In this document: piece after piece, positions 1-6,374 of the stretch
How positions within the stretch are numbered: position 1 is the first letter of the stretch
How the letters are laid out: each line of letters opens with the position of its first letter
NCBI GenBank assembly: GCA_025450405.1
Contig: JANWHL010000222.1
Span: 1-8,296, forward strand
DNA from: Ktedonobacterales bacterium
GTDB taxonomy: Bacteria; Chloroflexota; Ktedonobacteria; Ktedonobacterales; JADMIN01
Direction: 5' to 3'
Length of the DNA stretch: 8,296 bases
Notes under the pieces: model-generated
What the model was told of the DNA's origin: nothing
The model's input: only the letters and a program-made list of their open reading frames with translations
Database searches by the model: none
Made by a program: the position numbers and the translations under genes

Positions 1-150
1 CACAATGAGGCCACAGAGGGAACGGAGGAGGAGAGAGGGAGGGGCAGAGCATTAACCGCCGAGGGCGCGGAGGACGCAGAGAGACGCAGAGAGATGGAGA
101 GAGACGATTGCAACCACAGAGCGCACAAAGGACACGGAGAGCGGAGGGAG
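1..150 (+). repeat. Dispersed purine-rich repeat, copy A
   Basis: This stretch is almost entirely purine-rich on the plus strand and is built from GAGG, ACAGAG and ACGCAGAG words. It starts with CACAATGAGG (1-10) and carries the module ATTAACCGCCGAGG at 51-64. Both modules recur in the same order and orientation at 3367-3489 and 4885-5050. It probably extends left of the window. The last purine block, GGAGGGAG (143-150), also serves as the ribosome-binding site of the next gene. Short open frames through it are artefacts of the repeat and not protein. Repeats of this style are familiar from several high-GC genomes; the mechanism of spread is unknown. Confidence 0.8.
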
Positions 151-156
151 CGAGCG

Positions 157-1572
157 ATGGACGTCGAGGAGTTCCGGCGGGTGGGCCACGCGCTCATCGA
201 CTGGGTCGCGGACTATCGCGCGGAGATCGCCGATCGGCCGGTGATGGCGCGCGTGGAGCCGGGGGCGATCCGCGCGGCACTCCCGGAAGAGCCGCCCGAG
301 GCGCCGGAGGCGTTCGACGCGATCATGCGCGACCTGGACGCGGTGATCGTGCCGGGGCTCGCGCACTGGCAGCATCCCAGCTTCTTCGGCTACTTCCCCG
401 CCAACGGCGCGCTCGCCTCGGTGCTGGGCGACTACTTGAGCACGGGGCTGGGTGTCCTCGGGCTCTCATGGCAGGCGAGCCCGGCGCTGACGGAGCTGGA
501 GGAGGTGGTGACCGACTGGATGCGGCGGATGGTGGGCCTCTCGCCCGCCTGGAGCGGCGTGATCCAGGACACCGCGTCGACTAGCACGCTGGTGGCGCTC
601 ATCTGCGCCCGGGAACGCGCCTCGGGTTTCGCGCTCGCGCGTGGGGGCCTGCAAGGCGAGGAGCGTCCGCTGGTGGTCTACACCTCGGCGCAGAGCCACA
701 GCTCGGTGGAGAAAGGCGCGCTCCTGGCGGGCTTTGGGCGCGAAAACGTACGGCTGATCGCGACCAACACGACCTACGCCATGAGCCCAGACGCGCTGGA
801 GGCGGCCATCGCGGAGGATGTGCGCGCGGGCCGGCGCCCCTGCGCGATCGTGGCGACGACGGGCACGACGGCCACCACCGCGCTGGATCCGCTGGTGCCG
901 CTGGCGGATCTGGCGCGCGAGCACGGCGCCTGGCTGCACGTGGACGCGGCGATGGCGGGGTCGGCGATGATCCTGCCGGAGTGCCGGTGGATGTGGGAGG
1001 GCATCGAGGGGGCGGACTCGCTGGTGCTGAACGCGCACAAGTGGCTGGGCGCGGCCTTCGATTGCTCACTCTACTACGTGCGCGACCCCGATCACCTGGT
1101 ACGGGTAATGAGCACGAACCCCAGTTATCTGCGCACGGCGATGGATGAGCGGGTGAAGAACCTGCGCGACTGGGGCATCCCGTTGGGGCGACGGTTCCGG
1201 GCGCTCAAGCTCTGGTGCCTGATCCGCGAGTCGGGAGTGGAGGGGCTGCGGGCGCGACTGCGGCGCGATCTGGCGAACGCGACGTGGTTGGCTGAGGCGG
1301 TGCGCGCGGCGCCGGACTGGCGCGTGCTGGCGCCGGTGCCGCTCCAGACAGTCTGCGTGCGCCATGAGCCGCCGGGGCTCGAGGGCGAAGCGCTCGACCA
1401 TCACACACAGAGCTGGGTCGACCGGATCGCGCGGTCGGGCGCGGCCTACCTGACGCCGGCGCAGTTGGACGGGCGCTGGATGGTGCGGGTGTCGGTGGGC
1501 GCCCTGGGCACGGAGCGCGAACACGTGGCGGCGCTCTGGGCGCTGATGCGCCGGGAGGCGGAGAGCGGGTAG
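157..1572 (+). CDS. PLP-dependent aromatic L-amino-acid decarboxylase family protein
   Basis: A 471-residue cytosolic group II PLP decarboxylase (DOPA/tryptophan/tyrosine decarboxylase family), of normal length for the family. It is expected to decarboxylate an aromatic amino acid to the amine, or to form an aldehyde. Visible landmarks in order are HPSFFGYFPAN (73-83), DTASTST (138-144), the PLP-stacking histidine in QSHSSVEKG (H181), HVDAAMAGSA with the PLP-nitrogen aspartate D263, and LNAHKW with the Schiff-base lysine K295. NLRDWGIPLGRRFRALKLW (335-353) is the end of the flexible catalytic loop. Two positions are odd: the loop tyrosine of DOPA decarboxylase (DYRHW) is Leu336, and the usual AAYAGS tyrosine is Met266. 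The start at 157 follows GGAGGGAG with good spacing; an in-frame ATG at 94 lies inside repeat sequence and is rejected. The family is certain; the substrate and the reaction outcome are not. Confidence 0.93.
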   Translation: MDVEEFRRVGHALIDWVADYRAEIADRPVMARVEPGAIRAALPEEPPEAPEAFDAIMRDLDAVIVPGLAHWQHPSFFGYFPANGALASVLGDYLSTGLGVLGLSWQASPALTELEEVVTDWMRRMVGLSPAWSGVIQDTASTSTLVALICARERASGFALARGGLQGEERPLVVYTSAQSHSSVEKGALLAGFGRENVRLIATNTTYAMSPDALEAAIAEDVRAGRRPCAIVATTGTTATTALDPLVPLADLAREHGAWLHVDAAMAGSAMILPECRWMWEGIEGADSLVLNAHKWLGAAFDCSLYYVRDPDHLVRVMSTNPSYLRTAMDERVKNLRDWGIPLGRRFRALKLWCLIRESGVEGLRARLRRDLANATWLAEAVRAAPDWRVLAPVPLQTVCVRHEPPGLEGEALDHHTQSWVDRIARSGAAYLTPAQLDGRWMVRVSVGALGTEREHVAALWALMRREAESG

Positions 1573-1744
1573 TGCCCATTTGGCCGCATCATGGCCCACA
1601 ATTTGCGGCTGCCGGTGGCTTTGCCTTGGACGGGTGCGAAGTCATCACGATGTGACACGCGACCGCGGATGCCATCTGGCGGGCCGGCGAGGTCCGCCGC
1701 GCCGCGGCCGTGCGCCACGCCCATAGAAAGGGGCACAGCCGCGC

Positions 1745-2551
1745 ATGGATTACGTGGATCACCTGGATAGGACGGATTCCCCAGGGATTCGTCGGGCCAT
1801 CGAGGAGGTACCGGCACCGGCCCTGGCGGCCACCAACTCCCTGATGGCGTCGTTCGCTCGGCCCTGGTCGCGGCGCTGGCTGCTGCGGGGAGCGGTGGCG
1901 GGCGCGACGGGGGCGGCGCTTACCAGCGCGGGGGCGCTGGGGGCGCTGGCGGTACACGCGGAGGCGTTGGAGGGCGGCGATACGCTCAAGACGTTCTTCA
2001 GCATCATCGCGACGGGCGAAGAACTGTTCGTGACGCTCTATCGGCTCGGGGTCGCCAACGCCGAACGACTGGGATTCAACTTCGCCCAGAAGGACGCGCT
2101 GGCGGCGATCGCGGTGGAGGAGCAGATCCATCGCGATTTCGCCGTCGCCAATGGCGGCACGCCGGTCACCAACAATTTCAGCTTCCCGCACGGCGCGGAG
2201 ACATTCACGAACCGGGAGTTCTTCCTGGCGACACAGCAGCTGGCGGAGGAGCTGACCAATGGCGCGCTGCTGGCGTTCATCAAGGACACGGCGTCGATGG
2301 GACTGCCACGCATCGCCCAGATCGGCGGCCAACTGATGCAGGTGGAGGGCGGCCACCGGGTGGTCGGGCGCGTGATCCTGGGCGCCAACCCGTGGGATAA
2401 CTGGGCCTTCGGGCCGGTCGCGCTGGAGCACTTCACGGACGTACCGGCGGCGGTGACGGCGGCCGGTTTCCTGAGTCCGCGCGAAGGCAACAACTTCCCC
2501 TTCGTGCCCGTCTCGCTGGAGTTCCCAGGGGTGATCAACCGGCACCCGTAG
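1745..2551 (+). CDS. Tat-exported ferritin-like (Ferritin_2 type) diiron protein
   Basis: A 268-residue protein. The N-terminus has a long polar n-region, then the twin-arginine motif SRRWLLRG (42-49), an Ala/Gly-rich hydrophobic stretch, and a plausible signal peptidase site after AVHA (residue 72). This suggests export of a folded, metal-loaded protein. The mature part has the four-helix ferritin-like ligand pattern: E92/E93, E126-x-x-H129, E168/E169 and E201-x-x-H204, consistent with a dinuclear iron site. The C-terminal part (about 215-268) is Phe/Pro-rich and resembles the tail of the desiccation-associated ferritin-like proteins (Pfam Ferritin_2). The role in oxidative or metal stress is inferred from the family only. 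The start ATG has AAAGGGG (1727-1733) 11 nt upstream; Met34 (1844) lacks a properly spaced site. No convincing promoter is visible in the 172-bp gap after the decarboxylase. A hairpin terminator follows at 2660. Confidence 0.85.
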   Translation: MDYVDHLDRTDSPGIRRAIEEVPAPALAATNSLMASFARPWSRRWLLRGAVAGATGAALTSAGALGALAVHAEALEGGDTLKTFFSIIATGEELFVTLYRLGVANAERLGFNFAQKDALAAIAVEEQIHRDFAVANGGTPVTNNFSFPHGAETFTNREFFLATQQLAEELTNGALLAFIKDTASMGLPRIAQIGGQLMQVEGGHRVVGRVILGANPWDNWAFGPVALEHFTDVPAAVTAAGFLSPREGNNFPFVPVSLEFPGVINRHP

Positions 2552-2564
2552 GACGGGGACGGAA

Positions 2565-2608
2565 GTTCACAAAGAGGACACGGAGGACACAGAGGAGGAG
2601 AGGACAAG
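2565..2608 (+). repeat. Dispersed purine-rich repeat, copy B (first half only)
   Basis: A short copy begins GTTCACAAAGAGGACACGG and continues with GGACACAGAGG-type words. It matches the first module of copies C and D (ATTCACAATGAGG), with A replacing T at one position. The second module (TTAACCGCCG) is missing, so this is a truncated copy. It lies 13 bp after the stop codon of the ferritin-like gene and upstream of that gene's terminator hairpin, so it is probably transcribed as 3' UTR. Confidence 0.7.
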
Positions 2609-2659
2609 AAGAGGTCACGGATCCGCGTGGAGCCGCGCAGGTCCGCGCGACCGACGTCA

Positions 2660-2696
2660 GGGCCGCTCGCCGCGAAGGCGGGCGGCCCGTTGTCGT
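2660..2696 (+). terminator. Strong hairpin terminator after the ferritin-like gene
   Basis: The left arm GGGCCGCTCGCC (2660-2671) pairs with the right arm GGCGGGCGGCCC (2677-2688) over 12 bp, with a single U-G wobble and a GCGAA loop. It is followed by GTTGTCGTC, a weak U-containing tail. It lies about 110 bp after the stop codon of the ferritin-like gene. The rest of the 2609-2891 gap shows no gene and no clear promoter. Confidence 0.65.
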
Positions 2697-2891
2697 CCTG
2701 ATGCGCGGTCCCGTAGGCGGCGCCAGCGGGGAGGGAAGGCCATCTCCAGCCGCCAGATCGTGGACCAGATGGTGGATTAGGGCGCGGCACGCGGCATGCA
2801 CGGCGGGGAACCGCGGCGCGCGGGGGAGCGTCTGGTCGGGTGACACGGGATGACCGCGCGGGTGGGATGGCGCACAGAAGGACGGCCAACC

Positions 2892-3377
2892 ATGAACACG
2901 ACGCGAACGCGCACACGCGGGCGGCTCTGGCTGGCGGCGCTGGGGACGGTGGTCGTCCTGGCGGTGGCGGCGGGCGTGTACGGGCAGGTCAGCGCGTTTT
3001 CGCTCGGCGACCTGCGCGGGGCGCTGCGGGCGCGCGGGGCGACGGTGCGGGACGCCGGCGCGGCCTCGACCCAAACGTTCCGAGGGGCGGGCCACGGGCT
3101 CACGGTCAATGGCACACATGTGGCCGTCTATGAGTACGGCACGATCATCGCCGCGCAGTACGACGCCGCGCGGGTGACACCCGATGGGTCGACGTTTCGC
3201 GGGGGGTTCGGTCCGCTTGGTGGCGGTGGCGTGGTGGTCGACTGGATCGCGACGCCGCACCACTTCATGAAGGGGCGCGTGATTGTCACCTACATCGGCG
3301 ACGATGGGGCGATCGTGGGGCTGCTGACGGGGGTGCTCGGGCCGCAATTCGCGGGCGGAGGGGTGGATTCACAATGA
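2892..3377 (+). CDS. Small membrane-anchored or secreted conserved protein of unknown function
   Basis: A 161-residue protein. After a basic n-region (NTTRTRTRGR) there is one hydrophobic segment at about residues 12-30. No lipobox cysteine is present, so it is either anchored by this helix or cleaved. The exported domain starts with an amphipathic stretch DLRGALRARGATV (40-52). It then has VNGTHVAVYEYG (72-83), DAARVTPDGSTF (91-102), VDWIATPHHF (116-125) and GRVIVTYIGDDGAIVGLLTG, ending VLGPQFAGG. This order resembles small lipoprotein-like hypothetical proteins I associate with Chloroflexota; no function is known to me. A Gly-rich run (104-113) looks like a local expansion. The start at 2892 is chosen for AAGGA (2878-2882) 9 nt upstream; an ATG at 2850 has no such site. 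The last codons (VDSQ, stop) lie at the edge of a repeat copy. Confidence 0.75.
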   Translation: MNTTRTRTRGRLWLAALGTVVVLAVAAGVYGQVSAFSLGDLRGALRARGATVRDAGAASTQTFRGAGHGLTVNGTHVAVYEYGTIIAAQYDAARVTPDGSTFRGGFGPLGGGGVVVDWIATPHHFMKGRVIVTYIGDDGAIVGLLTGVLGPQFAGGGVDSQ

Positions 3378-3489
3378 GGATACAGAGGACACAGAGGGAC
3401 GGAGAACGGAGTTAACCGCCGAGGACGCGGCGGAGGACGCGGCGGAGGACGCAGAGAGCGCGCGCGTGAGAGAGAAGCGTGGACCGCGA
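3367..3489 (+). repeat. Dispersed purine-rich repeat, copy C, with internal 12-bp tandem repeat
   Basis: The copy opens with ATTCACAATGAGG (3367-3379), identical to copy D at 4885-4897. It continues with ACAGAGGACACAGAGGGACGG and TTAACCGCCGAGG (3412-3424). A 12-bp unit GAGGACGCGGCG is repeated twice (3421-3432 and 3433-3444), followed by a diverged third unit (3445-3456). It appears to end with GGACCGCGAT (3480-3489), which also occurs at the end of copy D (5041-5050). The TGA stop of the preceding gene lies inside the first module. Confidence 0.75.
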
Positions 3490-3688
3490 TCAGGGACGAA
3501 GTGGGGCAGGGGCACATGGCGGCGGGCAAACCAGACGCTTACGACTCGAACGTACGGTAATGGCTCTCATCCGCGGCGTGGTCGCCATACCAAATCGTGG
3601 TGACACGTCGCGTGTTCCTGGCCGTTTAAAGCGCGACGAGGGGTCTTCGGCCACGAAGTCCACCCGCGTGGACTCTCCAGTATTGGTA
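3490..3688. other. Intergenic region between convergent genes, no gene seen
   Basis: This lies between the end of a plus-strand gene and the end of a minus-strand gene. Open frames here are shadows that continue antisense into the AlkZ-like gene, with no ribosome-binding site or family resemblance. The composition is less GC-rich than the neighbours around 3540-3640. The only structure I can support is the pair of overlapping hairpins at 3645-3674, annotated separately. Confidence 0.5.
3645..3674 (-). terminator. Hairpin pair downstream of the AlkZ-like gene
   Basis: There are two overlapping stem-loops. AGTCCAC-CCGC-GTGGACT (3657-3674) is a perfect 7-bp stem with a 4-nt loop. CTTCG-GCCA-CGAAG (3645-3658) shares two bases with it. 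They lie 15 bp beyond the stop codon of the minus-strand gene ending at 3689. There is no U-tract on either strand, so a terminator role is inferred from position and stem stability only. Confidence 0.4.
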
Positions 3689-4846
3689 TCACAGGTGGGG
3701 GCGGGCGTCCACCTCACTGAGCGAGAGCATGGCCTTTGTCTCCAGGATCTCCCCGATACGTGTGGCGGCGGCAGCCAGCTCGTCGCGCTCGGCGGCGGCC
3801 AGGGAGTCGGAAATCTCGACCTGAATCTCGATCTGGCGGCGCGATCGGTGCTGCCGCCAGATGCCGGCGACGACGCCGTCGCGAATGACGAGGGGCACGT
3901 TCCCGATGGCTCCGCGTGTCAGAGCGCGCTCCGCCCAGGCGGCCGGCACCAGGCGCTCGCGCGGGTGGCACCCGATGCCATAACAATCGAAATGGGGCAG
4001 GAGACGTACCACGTTGCGCGGCGGCGGCCAGGACGTAGCGGCAGCGTTGGCGAGCAGCCAGGCGTGGTGGCCTTCGACATCCACCTCCTCGAGCTCGCCA
4101 GCTAGCTCGCGGGCAATCGCGGTGGCCGCGCTGAGGGGCATGGCGAGCCACTGGGCGAAATCGCGGGGCGTGGCCGGACCATAGGCGGCGAGATAGCGGC
4201 GGAAGACCTCGCGGAGGGCGGCGGCGCCGTCGGGTTCGGACCACGCGCCGAGCCACTGATCGGGACGGACGAAGGTCACGCGAGTGCCCTGGTCAGGTCC
4301 GAAGCAGAGCAGGCCGGAGCTGGCGGCCGCGCCAATGGCCATCTGCCAGCGGGGCCACCGGCCACCGAACGCGGGGCTGACGGGGTCCAGTGCCCAATCC
4401 CCCACGCGGCGCGCCACCTCGTCGCCGAGCATGTCGCGGGTGAGCTGGCGGCCGTCCAGGGCATCGGAGATGGCCGCGACGAGCGCTGTCACCTGGGCTG
4501 GCTCCAATCCCAGGCTGGCCAGCCGGCGCGTATCGTCGGGGCGCGGGATCGCGCGCAACGCGGCCACCCAGAGCGGCAGGTCATCGGCGGCAAAGAGGTG
4601 CACGGTGCCGCGCGGGCCATGGGCTTTGACGAGCGCACGCCGCTCCCAAAGCGCCGCGCGGATGTCGCGGATGGTCACGCCCTCCACGCGCATGCCGAGC
4701 GAGAGCATGGCCGCGGGCATCACCTGGGCGTGGATGCCGCAGACCGCGCGCACGGCATCCTCGAGGCGCTCACGGGGGAGCGGCGCGAGCAGCGCGTGCC
4801 GGGCGAGACGCCGTCCCCACACCTCGCCCCAGGTGAGGGTGCGCAT
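3689..4846 (-). CDS. Winged-helix DNA-binding protein, AlkZ/YcaQ-like (HTH_42) putative DNA glycosylase
   Basis: A 385-residue protein with the hallmarks of the HTH_42 superfamily (Pfam PF06224, COG3214). The type member AlkZ unhooks azinomycin crosslinks, and E. coli YcaQ acts on alkylated or crosslinked DNA. The N-terminus RRLARHALLAPL leads to the active-site segment VCGIHAQVMPAAMLSLGMR (35-53). Here His39-Ala-Gln41 occupies the position of the catalytic Q37-x-Q39 of AlkZ and QxD of YcaQ. Further on are RGTVHLF, the winged-helix segment RRYLAAYGPATPRDFAQWL, and the C-terminal domain LLPHFDCYGIG, RERLVP and PLVIRDGVVAGIWRQ. The start at 4846 follows GGAGG (4853-4857) with 6-nt spacing; an upstream in-frame ATG at 5008 would translate repeat DNA and is rejected. 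It is downstream of and co-directional with the orphan gene at 5126, but separated by 279 bp. The family is well supported; glycosylase activity is inferred. Confidence 0.85.
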   Translation of the reverse strand: MRTLTWGEVWGRRLARHALLAPLPRERLEDAVRAVCGIHAQVMPAAMLSLGMRVEGVTIRDIRAALWERRALVKAHGPRGTVHLFAADDLPLWVAALRAIPRPDDTRRLASLGLEPAQVTALVAAISDALDGRQLTRDMLGDEVARRVGDWALDPVSPAFGGRWPRWQMAIGAAASSGLLCFGPDQGTRVTFVRPDQWLGAWSEPDGAAALREVFRRYLAAYGPATPRDFAQWLAMPLSAATAIARELAGELEEVDVEGHHAWLLANAAATSWPPPRNVVRLLPHFDCYGIGCHPRERLVPAAWAERALTRGAIGNVPLVIRDGVVAGIWRQHRSRRQIEIQVEISDSLAAAERDELAAAATRIGEILETKAMLSLSEVDARPHL

Positions 4847-4884
4847 GGCGAGCCTCCGGACGTTGGGGCGAGCGCATACAGAGC

Positions 4885-5050
4885 ATTCACAATGAGGTAA
4901 CGGAGACGGGGTCCCCCACTGGGGGCTGGGCTCCCCCACTGGGGGCACACAGAGGTTCGGAGAAGACCGGAGGCATTTACCGCCGGAAGGGTCCTCACCC
5001 CCAACCACACTCCTTAGCGAGGAGAGGGGAGACGGAAGGGGGACCGCGAT
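4885..5050 (+). repeat. Dispersed purine-rich repeat, copy D (composite)
   Basis: This copy opens with ATTCACAATGAGG (4885-4897), identical to copy C. It then has a 20-bp tandem palindrome (4912-4951), CACACAGAGG, ATTTACCGCCGG (4975-4986) and a CCTCACCCCCAACC block. A small hairpin CTCCT-TAGCG-AGGAG follows at 5010-5024. The copy ends GGACCGCGAT (5041-5050), as copy C does. It fills most of the gap between the two minus-strand genes. The CACCCCCAACC...GGAGAGGGGAG block looks like a second, independent dispersed repeat nested in or next to the first. Confidence 0.7.
4912..4951. repeat. Tandem 20-bp repeat containing a perfect palindrome
   Basis: The palindrome CCCCCACTGGGGG (6-bp arms around a central C) occurs at 4913-4925 and again at 4933-4945, exactly 20 bp apart. 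The tandem unit is TCCCCCACTGGGGGC plus five bases, GTGGG-like in the first unit and diverged in the second. It lies between the stop of the orphan gene and the start of the AlkZ-like gene on the minus strand, so the transcript could fold into two strong GC hairpins. Whether it terminates transcription or is simply a mobile palindrome cannot be told; there is no U-tract. Confidence 0.7.
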
Positions 5051-5125
5051 GGGAGCGGCCAGACTTGGCGGGCCACGTGCGCGAGGCCATAAATGGCGGG
5101 GACGCCGTGGCGAGGGTTGCGGGGG

Positions 5126-6301
5126 TTAGCCGGCTACGCCGAGGGGGCCGAGGGGCTCGACCACGCCGGCCAGCGGCCAGCGGGGCGCGCCAACGCGGTA
5201 GACCGCGCGGGCGATCTCCCACTTCGGGCGCTCGGGCATGCCGGCACGCCTGCGGCCCTTGCCGAGTGGCCAGGTGAGCCAGCGGCTCACGCTGCCGCGC
5301 CGGGCCAGCGGCACCAGCTCGTAGACACTGCCGGCGCGGAAGCACGGGACTCCGGCGGCCCAGACGACGTCTTCGGTGCCCAGGATCTCGAAGCACGCGC
5401 GGTGCATCCCGCGGCCGGAGACATCGGGGTCCAGCGCGATGAGCCGGCCCAGCCGGCCAGTCGAGTGCAGGGGACCGCGCTCCCAGGGCCCGCGCATCTT
5501 GTGGGCCCAGCCCCAGGTGGGGTCTTCCTCAGGATGGTCGGGGTCCTCCGCGGGCGGGAGGAGGGTCAGCAGCAAAGCCAGCTGGCGCCGGGGCAGCGGC
5601 ACCACGCTATCCGGCTCGCCGGACTCGAGGTTGGCCATCGCCCAGGCGAGGTCGCTATTGGAGAGCACGCTGTCGCGCCGCTCCACACGGAAGACGCCGG
5701 CGTCGGTCTCGACCTCCACGGCCATGACCACACCTGGAAGCAGCCGCTCCGCTGGCACACCACCATGCGGGCCCTGGACGCCCGACGCCTGGCCGGCCGC
5801 CGCGGCGTCGTCCCAGAGTTTCACCCAATCGGGCTCAGGCGTCGCGCCAGGAATGGGCTCGGGCATGACCGGACGGAGCGCGCGCAGGTGGCCATAGGGC
5901 CGGCTGACTCGCACGGCACCGGGCCGGCCGGCGCCCTCGATGCCGCGCAGGCCGCCCGCCGGGGTGGCCAGCGCCACGAGCCAGACATCCGGGGTGGCGG
6001 ATGGGACCGCGCCAACGCCCGGCGCGGTGTTGGTGTAGGGTGCGGCACCCGCGGTGCCATAGGCGGATGCTCCACCGGGCAGGCCCGTGCCCAGGGTTCC
6101 ACTCGCTGGCGTGGTCATACCGGGAGCGGGAAGCGCCCGCTCGGCCAGGATGGTCGCGCCGCTCAGCTCAGGTGGGAAATCGCCAAGGGGCGCGTCGAGG
6201 TGTCCGGGCCGGCGCGCGTGCCGGGGGACCGTCGCTCTGGCCGCCTGGGAGTCCCGACCGGTGGCGGGCGCCGTTTGAAGTGGTGGGGTAGCCGACGACA
6301 T
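5126..6301 (-). CDS. Hypothetical protein, 391 aa, with low-complexity N-terminus (orphan)
   Basis: I do not recognise this family. Residues 1 to about 105 are rich in Ala, Pro, Gly and Thr and look disordered; there is no signal peptide or membrane helix. A globular part begins at PDVWLVALATPAGG (104-117). It continues through RVSRPYGHLRALRP, an acidic PEEDPTWGWAHKMRGPW segment (about 257-273), GRLGRLIALDPDVSGRGMHRACFEI (about 282-306) and VYELVPLARRGSVSRWLTWPLG (326-347). Its only cysteines are at 303 and 320. It is Trp-rich in the second half. The real strand is minus: the long antisense frame has the His/Gly/Arg-rich composition of a shadow. The start at 6301 follows GGAGGAAG (6307-6314) with good spacing, about 70 nt after a strong promoter. 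Continuing the frame upstream would run through that promoter and is rejected. A cytoplasmic location is likely; function unknown. Confidence 0.65.
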   Translation of the reverse strand: MSSATPPLQTAPATGRDSQAARATVPRHARRPGHLDAPLGDFPPELSGATILAERALPAPGMTTPASGTLGTGLPGGASAYGTAGAAPYTNTAPGVGAVPSATPDVWLVALATPAGGLRGIEGAGRPGAVRVSRPYGHLRALRPVMPEPIPGATPEPDWVKLWDDAAAAGQASGVQGPHGGVPAERLLPGVVMAVEVETDAGVFRVERRDSVLSNSDLAWAMANLESGEPDSVVPLPRRQLALLLTLLPPAEDPDHPEEDPTWGWAHKMRGPWERGPLHSTGRLGRLIALDPDVSGRGMHRACFEILGTEDVVWAAGVPCFRAGSVYELVPLARRGSVSRWLTWPLGKGRRRAGMPERPKWEIARAVYRVGAPRWPLAGVVEPLGPLGVAG

Positions 6302-6374
6302 CGCGTCTTCCTCCGCTCGCGCGCCGAATCCGGCCGCTGGAATTGGGTCGGGGATCCCCAGGGAGGGAATCGCT

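Noticed and set aside
1583..1609. GCCGCA/TGCGGC inverted repeat after the decarboxylase as a terminator
   Set aside because: The stem is only 6 bp with a 15-nt loop and no U-tract; too weak to annotate.
3421..3456. Short tandem repeats as a CRISPR array
   Set aside because: The units are 12 bp and contiguous with no spacers, and there are no cas genes; this is a minor expansion inside the dispersed repeat.
3479..4105. 208-codon plus-strand open frame
   Set aside because: It is mostly antisense to the AlkZ-like gene, whose family motifs are clear, and it has no good start signal.
4847..5008. N-terminal extension of the AlkZ-like protein starting at 5008
   Set aside because: It would translate repeat copy D and the CCCCCACTGGGGG palindromes, and the family start with its ribosome-binding site is at 4846.
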